A stretch of 64,000 nt of DNA from assembly GCA_035041965.1 (NCBI GenBank), contig JAPYMA010000206.1, positions 124,001 to 188,000 of the forward strand, read 5' to 3'. Positions 42,713 to 55,827 of this stretch are shown one piece after another; positions within the stretch are counted from its first letter, which is position 1; every line of letters begins with the position of its first letter. This DNA comes from Anisakis pegreffii. Taxonomy: Eukaryota; Nematoda; Chromadorea; Rhabditida; Anisakidae. Made by a program: the position numbers and the translations under genes. A model generated the notes under the pieces. That model was given only the letters and a program-made list of their open reading frames with translations. It ran no database searches and had not been told where the DNA came from.

Positions 42713-45700
42713 TCATTGAAGCGGAAGTGCGCTCGTAGTGTAACCATAGTGTATAATACTCAAGAAACGCTCATAAATGAAAATCTTCAGCAGTGACCAA
42801 TACAAATCGACGTAGATACGTAAACGTGAGACAAGTGATTTCGTCTTCTGCAGAGCATGTTCGTTCACTGCCCATAAAACACATCGACTCATCTAAACAA
42901 TAAAAGAACTCGAATTGATAGTTGAAATTTATCAAATTTTGAATAGTGACGGAAAAAATTCATTGGATCAATTAAGACGTTTGGCGAGCTCAGTTACGAG
43001 AAATAAATGAGAAAAATGAACTCTTTCTGCGTTTGAACACATTGTATTTGCACCGGATTCCTAGTTGAATTGGTCGCAACCAACGTTAAAATCAAAGAAA
43101 CAATCACAATCGAAAGCTTTCAAAGTTTCAAGTGATATGACATCCAAATTAGTATCAAGTTAGCACGATAAGAGCGCTTTTAAAATGAAGTTCAGTTTGG
43201 ATATCATACCATTTTGAACAATGTGCAGAACTGGATGATTCACTTCTTGACGGAGACTAATCCAAAAGAATGATCGGAGAAGAAAAATGAAGGTTTCGTT
43301 CGTTTTATGACAGATTTCGTTTCAACCAACCCCTAAGAACGTATATTTTTCCAGGCAAAAAACGAATGCGATAGAGTGTCAAACTGAATCGTCACCTCAA
43401 GGAATGCATCGGCTCGATTCTGCGTACCAAGCCGATATTCAATACTTCGCAAAAGATCGTTCGTCTTCAGAATCAGAATCATTGGTCGAGGCATATTTTC
43501 GAGTACTTCTGATATTTGAGGTATCAACGACGCTGCATATGCTTTGATTTCATCTCGCTGGAAAGAGTTAAATCTCTCACTTAATACCTCGGTTGAAGAG
43601 TTGTTTTACTAAGTTTCAGTGATGAGCATTGGCTGATAACCACTTTGTCCATCTATTGCCTATGGCCAGATTAATTCTTATTTCGTATTAATACCGTCAC
43701 ATAAACAGTGTTGTGGCTAGCAACTCTATTTCAGCAGATAATTTTTCAATTAATACACGTTAAAGGACGATTAAATTATAGTGTGATACGAAGCCTGACC
43801 ATAAAATAAAATATTGTTTCAGTAATTATAAGCTTCATTTGTAACTGGCAAATAAATGAATAAATGCAACTTCAACCCAATGAGATATTCATTAAGAGCG
43901 TAAAATCAACTCTCACTTCTTCTGCTCCATCCTTCACCTTATTCACGCCACCCGTTACAGCCTTCCACGATCGATTAGTGACCATGCATGCGAAAAGACC
44001 ATACAGGTCACCTACACCCATTTCACTTGCTATTCGCTAAAATAACAACCACTTTAACCACATTTGCATATTCAATTTCACTCACACAACCGCTGTTGAG
44101 GTATGTAAGGTGAGCTGGTTAAGCAAACTGACAGAGAAACCGAAGACATAATTTCCAAGTAAACATAATTTTTCAAATTAAACTTGTCTACTCGAAACTT
44201 CGTCGAAAAAGCACGAAAGTGATTTATTTCTCTTTTCTTCTTTTACATCAGTATGATGAATCTTACGAAGTCGGGATGCAAGTGATAATCTGTACTTGAG
44301 ATGATTGTGGATCAACAAAATTTTGGACACGGAAAAAGTTACTACCTTGATTTCGTCCTGATCCGGCTTCAGTATAGCCATCCACAGCTGCGCATACTTC
44401 AACCGAAAATCGTCGCGCAATGTCTGTAAAATAGATGCGGATAAAACTGGATCGAATGAAGCAAGCAAAGCTCACATTCAATGGATATCCATCGAGAACT
44501 ATGCAGTCATTTTCAATAGCCAATTGAACTATGAAGTCAACTAAAAGATACTGAAGTTAACAATGTATGAAACAGAACTAAGAATTGACTTTCACAAATA
44601 TAAATTGCTACTCATTCCAACCAAAGCTAGGTCTTCCCCTCCTAAACCATCTGAAATGTTTGTTGCATTGAGTGCTAATGAAAGACGCAATAAGTTAACG
44701 GGATAAATTGGTATTGCACAAAAATTGAAATGAATGTAAACTGATGAATAGCGATAGAATCGATGAACAGACAGTAAATAAAAAACAGTAAATGACTGAG
44801 TTGTTTACCAAATAGAGTCCATGATCGAGAAGTACAATAGAAATAGTGCCATCAACATTCTTATTGACGAGAACGTTACCCGGATGTGGATCGCAGTGCA
44901 CCAATCCATTCACGAATATCATCTCACTGAATAAAGCACCTAGTTTACGGCAAACCTGAAAGTTTCTCAATAGGTGAACTGATACTACCAGTCAGTTCTA
45001 ACTATATAGCTTGAATGACTGATAGGTGGCATTCATCAATTAATCACCGTCACCTGCCACTATCAACGCTCAATAATTCCTCTGAGCAAACAACATCAAA
45101 ATTCAGTCAACTTGTAAGGAGTATGTGAAAGAATTGTCAATCTTAACAGTACGTCCTGATTAAGAAGTAACAGTATCAGTTGGAAAGATCTCGTATTTGA
45201 CAACGAAGAACTGAGACAAAAAATGAAGTTGGACACAAACCAAAACAATAACGCAAAACGCCCGAATTCTGCAAAATGCAAGATGCAAACCATTGCTGCC
45301 GATAATACTACTCGAGAATTATTGCAATCAACAAAATAACAATCAATATACGTGAATAAGAATACCTCATGACGATCGACCTTATTTTCAATGAAGTAAT
45401 CAACATCATTTATTTGAGCACCATCACAAAATTCCATCGTTAATACACGATCGGTCGTATATTCATAATAAATTTTTGGAACCTAAAAATTGTGAACGAT
45501 ACAAGAGAAATTCTCCTAAACACAACCATATACATAATAATTCATTGGGAAAATGCATAGAATATATATGATGACGACATCTGCTTGAGGCATGAGGCAA
45601 AATGTGGAAAATTTGCCCGAAATGAAAAATATACCAACCATAATCATTCTTACTGAGGTTACAATTTCTTCATTGAGACTAACGATAAGTGATGACAGAA

Positions 45701-47452
45701 TCAAAATGAAATATGGTTGATGAGGATGATGACAAACTCAATAATCAAAAACAATAAGCACAGCCATAGTGAACTGCATCATTAACAATGATGACGCCCT
45801 TCAACAATGTATTTATAATCAACAAGCACTTAAAAGAAAGACAACAAAACCTTAAGATAATCCAAATGCGCGTACATTGTCCGTACCCGTTCGGCGTTCG
45901 CAGCCTCATTTGTGAAGTCTAATTCAAGTGGCAAGTTCTTCTTCATCTCATCAACTAACCAAAGAAGATGAAACTCAGGAAACAGCTTCGCCACTAGCTT
46001 CACTAACACCTTAAAACATGACTTTCTAAAATTCTTTCTTCTTCGACACTGTGCTGTAACACTACCATCTTACGATAAGAATGATGATAAGCAGAACAAA
46101 GATTCACTTCCATCTTGTGACTGCAATTTCAACGAGTTCTGTCTCATCTCCGGTTGATCGATCTCCTTAATTTTGCGCACAGAGCACTGGAAAAAAGGCA
46201 GGAATACTAACCTCCATCGATGTCATATCAATGAGACTATGAGGTTTAACACGAGGGTGTTGTACCTTAACCGCAACCGTCTCACCACTTTCGCGCAGTT
46301 TTGCTCGATAAACTTGTGCCAGTGAAGCAGCTCCTTGTGGACGACTTTCAAATTCTGAGAAAACATCTTCTAACTGCAACAATGAATCATCGTTTATTCA
46401 TCCATTTTACCACACCAATTACCTCACATTTAAGTTCTAAAAAATGAAGTGCTGATTTGGAAACATCTGAATTAGGTTAATAAATGCAAAACACTACGAC
46501 AAATAAACGCAAAACACTACAAAACAAATGCAAAACAAGGGCTAATAAAACAAATGCATTCTATAAACAAAAGGTAATTGAAAGGAGAGAAAATCAGAGA
46601 GAAATATGTGGTTTTGAATAACCTTGACTTTGAGGTCTTCTTCGAAAACAGTTCGAGCATCGTCCAAACTGCTTTCTGGTGCTCGTGAATGCAAAACACT
46701 CAAGGTTTTTATGTATTCATCCGGTAAAAGATAGCCCAGCGCGGCCAAATGTTGTCCGACCTGAAACTACTCCGCATCAATCTTTAAAAAGAGTAAATCT
46801 ATCAAAATTACTCTTAAGTCTTTCAATTGAAGAATAACTGCAATTGCTAAAAAACGGCAATATAAAAATTAAAAGGACATTAGGTCTCATGAGGACATTG
46901 GCGGCATGGATCACTATAATGCCAAATAAGAAAAGAGGACAATCCAGATGTGAACAGCCTAAAAATGAAACAAGAAATAAGTGGAATACAAGGCACCTTA
47001 ATAAAAACACCACCATTTGCACAAGCTAAATCGAGCAATTTCTGCGCACTTCTTTCATGAGCACCTTTCATAGCGTTCGCATATTCCAACTCATTATCGA
47101 CACCACGAAAACGTCGCATGGTTAATTTATAATCAAGGGCGATTTGTGAAGCCTGCAATAATTATCATAAGATTAAACCTTACTGATGCGCATGCACAGA
47201 TCTTTACATTATGAACATCAAGAAGATTAGTCACAAAAATAAACATATGGACAAGACCGATGATAAACACAAAATTCTGAATAAGTAGTGATTGAAACAA
47301 ACCGCGATTCCGGCCCTAGCGAAACGGACCAAGCCTATCGATGAAATATCATAATCGTTCCGTTGAATAAAATACAGTGAAAGTCCAGCCGTAGTGGCCG
47401 TTAAGCCTAGTGAAACACATTGCACGCAACGCCAAGATATATGACGTAACAT
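42713..47452 (-). CDS. ADCK1: ADCK1-type UbiB/ABC1 family atypical kinase, mitochondrial
   Basis: Human ADCK1 is a mitochondrial UbiB-family protein linked to mitochondrial morphology; yeast Mcp2 is its relative. Eleven exons: 47452-47303, 47152-46997, 46760-46623, 46373-46212, 46009-45851, 45482-45366, 44955-44809, 44423-44346, 44036-43917, 43557-43396 and 42892-42713, giving 522 residues (human about 530). Every intron is phase 0. The N-terminus has basic residues followed by a hydrophobic segment at ~13-29, fitting import and membrane anchoring. UbiB motifs in order: KxGQ at 102-105 (formed across the exon 2/3 junction), the Ala-rich loop AASLAQV at 163-169, VAVKVQHP with Lys184, catalytic loop HCDPHPGN with H314, D316, N321, and LLDHG with D338. 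The C-terminal LILKTNDLLRSIE and MSRCVLW segments match the ADCK1 subgroup and separate it from COQ8. A TAG acceptor lies ten bases before the start codon. Confidence 0.95.
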
Positions 47453-48743
47453 GAATAAATTCTACGCACTTTTCGGCATCCAACAGTTGATGGTTAAGGG
47501 AATCGATATAGTACAGACACAACAATATGCTCCCTGAAACTTGTCAAAACTTCAGAATTACCTCAAAGTCTATATAGATTGAAGAGCACCAAGCAAGGAA
47601 CAACATAACAAATCAAAAATTCATGAAAATACCATTAGAAACGGCCTTAAAAATCAGTAATCACTTCTGTAGCTATTAACAACATGAATAATGACTCCAT
47701 ATTGAAACGATAAATTACGATGGCAATGAATTAAAAGTTCTTCACACAATATATGAGGCACTTGAGAATTTATAAAATATTGTTGAAACAGTGTAAAATT
47801 TAAAATATTGAAGAAAACGGCAAATTGTCGGACCTCGCATCAGCGATGTACACACACTTCGCCAAATACGAACGGAGTGATAGTTTGTCAAGTGCTGAGG
47901 TGGGATTTTCATTTGATATAGAAATGTGAATTTCTTACCGATTTAATGGGAATGAGTCCGGAAATTCATCTATCATTTTGTAACGCATATCTAGGAGAAC
48001 AGAAAATGTTTTACAGATTTGCCAGAAATCAATATGTTTTCGAGATTTTCGATTTCGTGTTAAGTACAAAAATTCAACAAATAATTTGAATTGGTACCCA
48101 CCTAACAGGAAAACATTGTAATCGTATATATACTACTTTGTAGCCAAGACTGAGTATTGCAGAGATATCTTTTAAATGTTGTCGGCAATTGCTAAGTTAC
48201 GAGAGTTATGACGCTTGGCGTGACCAATGAATCTCGAGCAACCGACAAATCAATAAGTTTCACGATATCCTCAGGATAAAAACGAACAAACATCAGGCAT
48301 TCGCGTTTGTAAGCATGACTGCTTGAAAATATTGGTGATTAATAATAAGTAAACATGTGAAGTTGCGTTTGTGTTGGAACATTCTTTGTGATATTTTCAA
48401 ATCAGCCGTATACTGAACAAAATTCATAGATGGAGGCAAGGATAATTTGAGTTACTGAATAGTGCTGACAATAAGTAAGTGATGCCAATATAGTCAAGGT
48501 AACAATTTATGAAGAAACGAGGAAGACAAGAACAATGCTTGGGAGTTTTGGATAGGAGGGTCAATAGAGGCTCGTTTCAAATGCATGGCATTTTTCTAGG
48601 CAGCAAAACAAAGGGAATGATGAAGTGAGGAAATTAAAAAAACTACAAATAAAAAAGTTCGTTCATGAACAGATTTATCAAAATGTCATTAGCATTTTTC
48701 ATTTGCTATTGGATGCAATGAACAGTTTTGTTTTCAACGAATA
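47453..48743. other. Intergenic, no gene seen
   Basis: 5' flank of ADCK1. AT-rich; no domain, RNA gene or clear repeat recognised. Confidence 0.45.
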
Positions 48744-48909
48744 AAGTCAAGTTCATATCGGGTCGTTTGATACTTATCTATTCACACGCAATTGACAACC
48801 CAGAATCGCATTCCGCAAAAAGACGTATCCATAAGTTCCTGAGGAATGTTCGAGCATTGCACAGGATACGGAGGATGGATGAGTTGGGGAGATATGGCTA
48901 TTCTCATAA
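48744..48909 (+). repeat. Dispersed repeat family 2, copy 1
   Basis: About 165 bases nearly identical to the reverse complement of 55828-55990. A plus-strand frame reads LRNVRALHRIRR in both copies, but most differences between the copies change the amino acid, which does not support purifying selection on a protein. Likely a fragment of a transposable element. Confidence 0.85.
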
Positions 48910-49007
48910 ATCTCAATCAGCAAAAATTGCAATGACGATTATTTACATTCATTCTATCACTATATATACATTCCATCACGTTATTATGGCTCTATAGAGG
49001 TTACCAT

Positions 49008-49365
49008 ATTCAAAATAACCGTACTCTCAGGTTTGCCCGGTAACATATGAATTATTTTGCAACATTCGATCGCTCAGAACCTCTACTTTCAGAATATTAT
49101 ATATTTTGCGGAGCAATTATGATTGCATGAGGAGATCGAGCTATTTTCTCAATGTTATATGGGTTGCCATCTCCGAGCCTACCGTAATCTCATCGTTTAT
49201 GTATTTCTGATCACATTAGATAAATATATGCAGTACTCCAACGCTATAGCAGTTACGATCTTCAAGATACCGGTACCTTCAGCTTTGCTCGGTAACATAT
49301 GAATTATTTTGCACCATTCGATTATTTTAAGAACATCATATATCCTGCTGAGCAGTTATGATTAG
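49008..49365. repeat. Local ~110-bp duplication with ~250-bp period
   Basis: Sequence around 49020-49128 recurs at 49270-49365: CGGTAACATATGAATTATTT is shared exactly, followed by TTGCA[AC]CATTCGAT, ATATTATATAT/ATCATATAT and GAGCA[AG]TTATGATT. The two copies are in the same orientation. Confidence 0.75.
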
Positions 49366-49370
49366 TGATG

Positions 49371-49513
49371 TTTCTATTCCAGTTAAACTGTTCTATTCCT
49401 GTTCTGTTCCATGGAATAGAATAAAATAGAACAGTTCTCTAATGAGGAAGGAACAGTTTGGAGCAGAATAGAGCCGTTTTTGAGCCCAAAAGAACAAAGT
49501 AGAACAGTTTTCA
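49371..49513 (+). repeat. Dispersed repeat family 3 (GGAATAGAACAG type), copy 1
   Basis: Runs from TTTCTATTCCAGTTAAACTG to AGAACAGTTTTCA and contains CATGGAATAGAAT and GAGCCGTTTTTGAGCCCAAA. The left half is self-complementary (AACTGTTCTATT with AATAGAACAGTT), as in a fold-back element. Direct repeat of 55573-55709. Confidence 0.85.
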
Positions 49514-50084
49514 AAAACGTGGTATAGAGATATCACTACTCTTAACTATTGACTGAAGCGAAATATTCGGCAAGGATCGTTTGAAAAATCACATCGCATT
49601 TTTGCAGTGTATTATTACTTGCACTCACTACTAATTTGATTGCCGCTAATCCATGTGATAATCTTGTTGAGTGATTTATTGTTCACAACTTATTTTTGTA
49701 ATCTATTTCAAAGCAATCTTTAACACAATATCTTCTCATGACTTCTTTAGTCCTTAATAAAAATTTCATCGAATGAAGATATTCAAGGATATTCCAGCGA
49801 GATCATTCTATGGATAAAATTCACATATCTGCTGGATAAATCCCCACGAACATAATTGGATGAACACCTGGAATGATCCCAGGAATGTTTGATAAAAAAC
49901 AACTTCTTAAATCACCATCGAAATTGAAGTATTATCCTTGTTCACCGAAATAACACGAATAATAACGATGAAAAGACATTCGAGGAATACAATATTTGAA
50001 TATCATCGAGACACACAAATGAAAGAAACGCGTTTCCACATTCATATCGCAAAGTGTGCTTTCAGGTGAAGCCAAAAGTTAATG

Positions 50085-52830
50085 TTAGTAACAAATATTC
50101 AAATATTTACAAGCTAATGAAAATATCATAAATGGCAATTTCGAGCATTTTATCTTCTTTAGACGATCGTATTTTTGGAGCAATGTTTCAGCGTCCACTT
50201 TACCCGTATCATGTTCGGCTATTAAGAAAGGTTGATTGTTCGCATCACAAGGCCAATATCCGGGAAGACTCTGCAAGCACTATTCAATGTTTGCTCTTTA
50301 CTGATCTTCAAAAACGTGAAAATTCTAACCGATAAACTCCAAAAAATTATCATTCATTCGTTCATGCAGCCGTGACCTCGAGAAACTAAAGTCCTAATGG
50401 AGGACGACTTAAACCGAAATCGTTTTCGTAGTACTTTCGATTGCAACCAGATGAAAATTCAGGTAGCATTCAGAATGTCAAGGCAATCTTCCAGTTGACA
50501 CAACTTCCTTTTTAAATGGTCAGCAATTCTTGGTTGTTCGTGACTGATTAAAGATCAAAATTTACAGTTCACCATTGAGATTATAAATTGAACGCATTCT
50601 AAACTTCAACACATTCCGAAATCCAGGAATTTCGAAAATTCAGACTGATCAGCGAGGATCGGAGTGGATTTTTCAAGATTTTGCCGTAGATGGATACTTT
50701 TCATGTTTGTTTCGCGCGATAGTTGAAGAGTTTCTCAGAGCACATATACTTTCGATGATCCTTTCTAGCATTACCTTACGGTCGACAAAAGCGAACGAGC
50801 GTCGCTCATCAATTCTTGTGATATTAGCCAATGAAGCAATGATACCCGTGAAGAGTAGGTCTTCAATTGGTATCAGCCAGGTTTCATTAACATTCCTCAG
50901 GATTTTACCAACTGCATCAGATGTGACCAGATAAAAAATGCCACCAACATAGACTGGGTATTTTTTGCCTTGATATAGCTCTTCTGGAACGTACCTGAAC
51001 AAATCATCAGTTGGTCTCCAGTTGAACAATTACAGATTGATGCGATCTTGCGAACAATTCCTTTGGGAACGAAACTCGTTTACGTGGGCTCCTTGCAATT
51101 GAGACGGTTTGTATGGTAATGAGGCAGAAATGAATAATTACGACGGGTTGACGAACCACTTCTTATGAGGATCCCTGACTGGTGCAGAATCATCATACAT
51201 ATTACCAAAAATTGAATTTTCACCCCGGAATCGATCCAATGAACTGGCCAATCGATCGATATCGATCACCACATCGTCATCGGTTTTGGCCAAGTATTGC
51301 GCATTTTTGCAAAAATATTCCTTATATTGAAACAATGAGTGCGTCTGAAACTGACGATTCGCAGAGTTATTCAAACATATTGTTCAGATTGCCTCTGAAG
51401 TGTGGACTTCACTTTCATAGGTTGGAACTCGTGCTAGTGATCGAACATTTAGGGAACATTTGAACTTTCAATGATTTTGTATTGTATGGAATATTTCTTT
51501 GCTCACTGACCTTCAACGGAAGATTTGAGTATGCTTCTCGGATTGATGTTAGCAGAATATCATCATGCAGCTCACTCTCATCTAAAACACTTTTCAATTC
51601 AACAGCATCGCTTGGATATCCCACAATGAAAATCACCACTATCGTTCTGTTCTGAAAACAAATGCTTCCATCGATGTCATGCCGATTTTATCTAAAACTT
51701 CCACAGCCATCTGGCGAACTTATTGATTGACACGTATTAGATTCAGATGGAATCGAGATTATTAACGCAAAAATGGAGATGAACGATAAGCGAGTGACAC
51801 GCATAACCTTAACATGCTCCGAGATGTGGGGATCCGCATAAGTGGTCCGTATTGAGTGCCTCAGTTGCTTATTGATTGCGTTACTGAGAACTCCAATCAG
51901 CACCTTAGAATCTGAAATTAGTTGCAGAAGCACAATGATTTTCAATTGGTCGTCTTGTGAGATGAGCAAAAAATTAGGAGAGAGATAGATTTTAAGATGG
52001 TCTGGTGCCTATTTGTGCTCAACGTGAATAGTGCAGTGTTTATAGGATAGGCAAGTTCCGTTATCGGAAACAACACTTATTCTTTTCTGCTACAACAGGT
52101 AACTTCGCTGGCATTTAACTAGGATATCAACAACAATGATGATGACGGTAATATTTGTAGTAAGGATAAAGGTGAGTGGCATTATGGGATGATCAACGAA
52201 CGTTGACAGTGACAATGCGACGGATATCGAATAATTTCGTAATGTACTGCTTCGTTAAGGAAGTCAGCAATCCATTCCAGTGTTCCATTTGATGTTTTGT
52301 TAACATTTGGGCAACTCACTTCCGCAGTTCCATCTGGCACTCTAGAATAGTTGTTGAATCGTTGATGGGACACGACAGATGGTCGGTATCTCGTGTACTT
52401 TGCTGACTAATCGTGAGAAATGACTAATCGTGAGAATTCTCTACATTTTATTTTTACATATCGTTTACATGATCACACATCGAATGCTACTACAAATCAC
52501 CATTGTAGAAAGGGTTTTAGCATTTGACTGCTCAATGCATTATCTATGTGGTATTCATGCGCGCTTTAACCTCAAATTTCACGAGCAGAATTGTGTTATT
52601 GCGAGCAGAATGGCACGTCAGAGGGAATATAATGCAAATACGATCAATAGTAGTGGAACAAACTTTGTGGTAGTTGACGAGTTATCACTGAGCGATGTAT
52701 CGATGAAAGAGGTATCTCGTGAAGTTGAGTGTTCATATCGAATTGTTGTACTCAATCGGAATGAGAATGAATAGATAATTAGAGTGAGGCAAGTACCTGC
52801 AATAAAACGGTGTCTGCAAGAGGACATCAA
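50085..52830 (-). CDS. GT31-family beta-1,3-glycosyltransferase (galactosyltransferase-like), type II membrane protein
   Basis: Predicted Golgi enzyme transferring a hexose from a UDP-sugar onto glycoconjugates. Exons: 52830-52660, 52397-52202, 51911-51808, 51651-51511, 51344-51142, 50994-50775 and 50270-50085; about 406 residues. A hydrophobic signal-anchor lies at ~9-25. GT31 signatures follow: KVLIGVLSNAINKQLRHSIR.TY near 124-145, VIFIVGYPSD near 163-172, the donor/Mn-binding DxD motif KTDDDVVID at 224-232, then YPVYVGGIFYLVTSDA and EDLLFTG. The stem region has potential N-glycosylation sites (NYS, NKT, NGT). The exon 1 to 2 join is the weakest: a TTT|GTTCCA donor and a CAAAG|TAC acceptor were chosen for phase, and the start could be the second Met. 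Linkage and acceptor cannot be told from sequence; nematodes carry several GT31 members. Confidence 0.85.
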
Positions 52831-53269
52831 ATAATCGTTCTAAACCGAAGAAATGTTTGTATGACGAAACTCAACTATTCATCACACATTTGTTACAGAT
52901 GTTTCCTGATGAACTTCTTCACGGTTCATGTGATATTTTTCACTCGGCTACAAACGCTCATCAGAAGAGTTTGAAGAAAATATCATTGCGCGACTAATAT
53001 ACTTGTTAACAAAATCACTGAGATACCGGTGAGTATAATTATCAGCAATGCGTTGCGTTTCGTACACAGGAGATCCATTCAATTAAGGCAAGTTCCAAAA
53101 TTACGTGATCCTTTCATCGAATAACCATCAGTGGGCACAGATGTTCATGTGATCTTTAACTGAAGAACAAATTGCAGTATGCGGTTGATCAGCCATGCAT
53201 AATCATAATGAATATGAAGTAAACAATTTTTAGAGACACAGATATGGTTTCTCCAGTCAAATGGCAATT

Positions 53270-53390
53270 GAGGACGGGAACAGTCCCCGAAAATAGCTGC
53301 GGCTCAAAAAATGGTCGGGGACGGGGAGCTCCGATGAAAAAACTCGATCTCATCCTCGTCCTCGACTCCCCGAAATTCCACGAAGATGTA
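53270..53390. repeat. GGGGACGGGGA-rich repeat, copy 1
   Basis: GC-rich island in AT-rich surroundings, with CAGTCCCCGAAAAT followed by GCGGCTC, five to six A's and GGTCGGGGACGGGG. The right part (53350-53375) carries the complementary theme CTCGTCCTCGACTCCCCGAA, so the unit is partly self-complementary. Related to 53963-54090. Confidence 0.8.
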
Positions 53391-53962
53391 ACTTTGGAAC
53401 TAGAGTCAGCAGGACCTTGAAAACGTGATTATTCGATGGAAAAGCATTGAAATAAGTAATCTTTAGGCTAGGAAAGCGATTACTGCGAAGGCGCAATGCA
53501 ATTCTACCAACAGTACTTCATTCAATTACGTGAGAAAATAGAGTGTAACGGCAAAATTTTTTTGACAGAAACAAAAGAGAGTATACGCTCTACTCCTGCA
53601 GTTTTCTTCCACATTCACCTGTGCGGATACATTACATGTCACTATGCAGCTCTCGAAATATTTTTAATGTTGGGAAGGAATTAACACACGGATTCATGAT
53701 TCGTGAGTGCATTCGTATAATTAACAGGCATGCGTGACAACACCCAACACGTTCGATAACAGCTATCACGCTCGAAAGTAAAGGAGAATACGAAAAAAAC
53801 TTGGGTGAAAACAGATGAAAACAAAGGAAAATTAGTTGTAACGCCACTCAATCGGTTGACGATCACGTAATGCTAAGAGCTGAGACAGGATGGTAATGGC
53901 GCGTTAGACTCGAATTTATTTCCGAAGAATTTCGGGAAGCGCCGACAATCCTGAAGAAGTCG

Positions 53963-54090
53963 AGGACGGGAAGAATTGGAGACACTTTGGAGGCGGAGAC
54001 AGTCCCCGAAAATGGCCGCGGCTCTAAAAAGGTCGGTGACGGGAACGGGGATTCGGGGACGGAGACCCCGAATTCGGGGACTCTCCGCAC
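53963..54090. repeat. GGGGACGGGGA-rich repeat, copy 2
   Basis: Second copy of the element at 53270-53390, same orientation, about 0.7 kb away. It contains CAGTCCCCGAAAATGGCCGC, GGTCGGTGACGGGAACGGGG and then ATTCGGGGACGGAGACCCCG. Confidence 0.8.
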
Positions 54091-55572
54091 AATACTAATT
54101 TAATACAGCGATGCAAGCAAATATTCGAGTTGATTTTACGTAATTTAGCAAATCCACAAACGGTTGGTTATGCGTATGAACACACAAATTTCTTAAATGA
54201 CTACGTATCAGTTGGGTTACCACTTTGAATAGCAATATTTCGATCTGAATTTGAGTGAAGCTTTGTGTGAAATTCATGCTGGCAAACATTGGTTGTCGTG
54301 TTGTATACAAAATATTGTAGAAATGTACCGCACGAAATGAATGAATACACTCACGCGAGCGAAATATTCCAATGCAACTAGGGTTCTCGCTGAGCACTTA
54401 TCAATTTGTTTGCTCAACAATGCACTAAAATCAAGCCAATCAATCGACAACGCATGATCAGCAAATAGTGAATACGCATCATTGAACTTTGCAATCGTAG
54501 CTTACCAATCACTTTGAATAGAACTGTCAATGCTTCTTGAATGCAGGTATCATTTGCTTCATCCCTTCAACTCATGCTTGGCGAAATTATTTCAAATGAT
54601 AATTGAATCAGTTCTGATTGTTAACATTTAATTGAAAAAGTTGCACATAAACAGGCAGTTTTGCTAGAGTTTGTGTCTTAATCAAAAAATTGATTCTTCA
54701 TAAAACTCATCAAGATCAATCGATGGAGAGCAAAATATCAGTGAACAACTACAAACGGAATTTCGGTTTTTTCTAAAGTGCTTTCGTGATCGTTTCAATG
54801 ATGCTGTCGTGTGGTGTTCATTTGCATAAGAGAATATTGTCCATTCATATATAATTCATATTCACGTTCCAACATCAAATTCAGTAATATTATTCAGCAT
54901 GAATAGATAGTGATACATATGCTTTCAATGAACATTTCGCCAATTACGATGAACAACAAACACGAATATGACCGAATTGAGAGCCAATTCGTGAGTGTTG
55001 ACATAAATAATCAAAGTGATGAGAACTCGTGGCAATAACATTAACGAGGACACCTTCAGTGATAGTTTCTTTCGTTATTTGACAGAAGTTCTGTTGAATG
55101 AAAATTATCATGAAGAAATGAGCATCTGAAATTCTCACAAACAATTGTTTCCCTTCACTTAGAACAGGCAGCAAATTGAAGTGAGTAGCATTCACAATTC
55201 ATAGTTGCATATAATATGCATTGTTCGGAGGAAATTTACGCGTTTCTGCATCCCATTACCTTCAACATCCTCTAATAATAGCGTTAATGAAACAATTAGT
55301 ATCGCTGACTAGTTGAATGTATTCTGATTCGCTAAAAGTAATCTGCTGTCAGTTCTGCAAACGAAAAAGTAGCGAGAACTATTCGTCAAAACATTGTAAA
55401 GCAAAAATCAATTTGGTAATCGATATCTCTAACAGTCACGAATTCGTAATGTTCCTTTTTCATTGATAACTGATATCATGGCTACTGTATTTTCACAATC
55501 TGTTCATCTAATGATATCTATCGTATATCTCCCGAGAATGTTGAAGAACTCTTAATTAGTGTTCCTGTTCTG
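54091..55572. other. Intergenic, no gene seen
   Basis: AT-rich sequence with only short unrelated open frames on both strands. Nothing recognised. Confidence 0.45.
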
Positions 55573-55709
55573 TTTCTATTCCAGTTAAACTATTTAATTC
55601 CTCTTCTGTTTCATGGAATAGAATAGAACAGTTTGCTGAATGGGAAGGAATGTTTTGGAACGGAATAGAGCCGTTTTTGAGCCCAAAAAAAAGAATAGAA
55701 CAGTTTTCA
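55573..55709 (+). repeat. Dispersed repeat family 3, copy 2
   Basis: Direct repeat of 49371-49513; shares TTTCTATTCCAGTTAAACT, ATGGAATAGAATAGAACAGT and AATAGAGCCGTTTTTGAGCC. The GT31 gene lies between the two copies. Confidence 0.85.
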
Positions 55710-55827
55710 ACAGATTTTGGCGGCTGTTCCTTCAGCTGTTCTTTTTGAATACTGCAGTGAGATAAATTACCATTGTTGTACTATTCTTATATTTATTATT
55801 ATTATATTTATTACTTTATTTATGAGT

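Noticed and set aside
48728..48997. 89-codon open frame with a peptide partly shared with 55820-56002
   Set aside because: The shared peptide comes from a dispersed repeat; most differences between the copies are amino-acid changing, and no known domain was seen.
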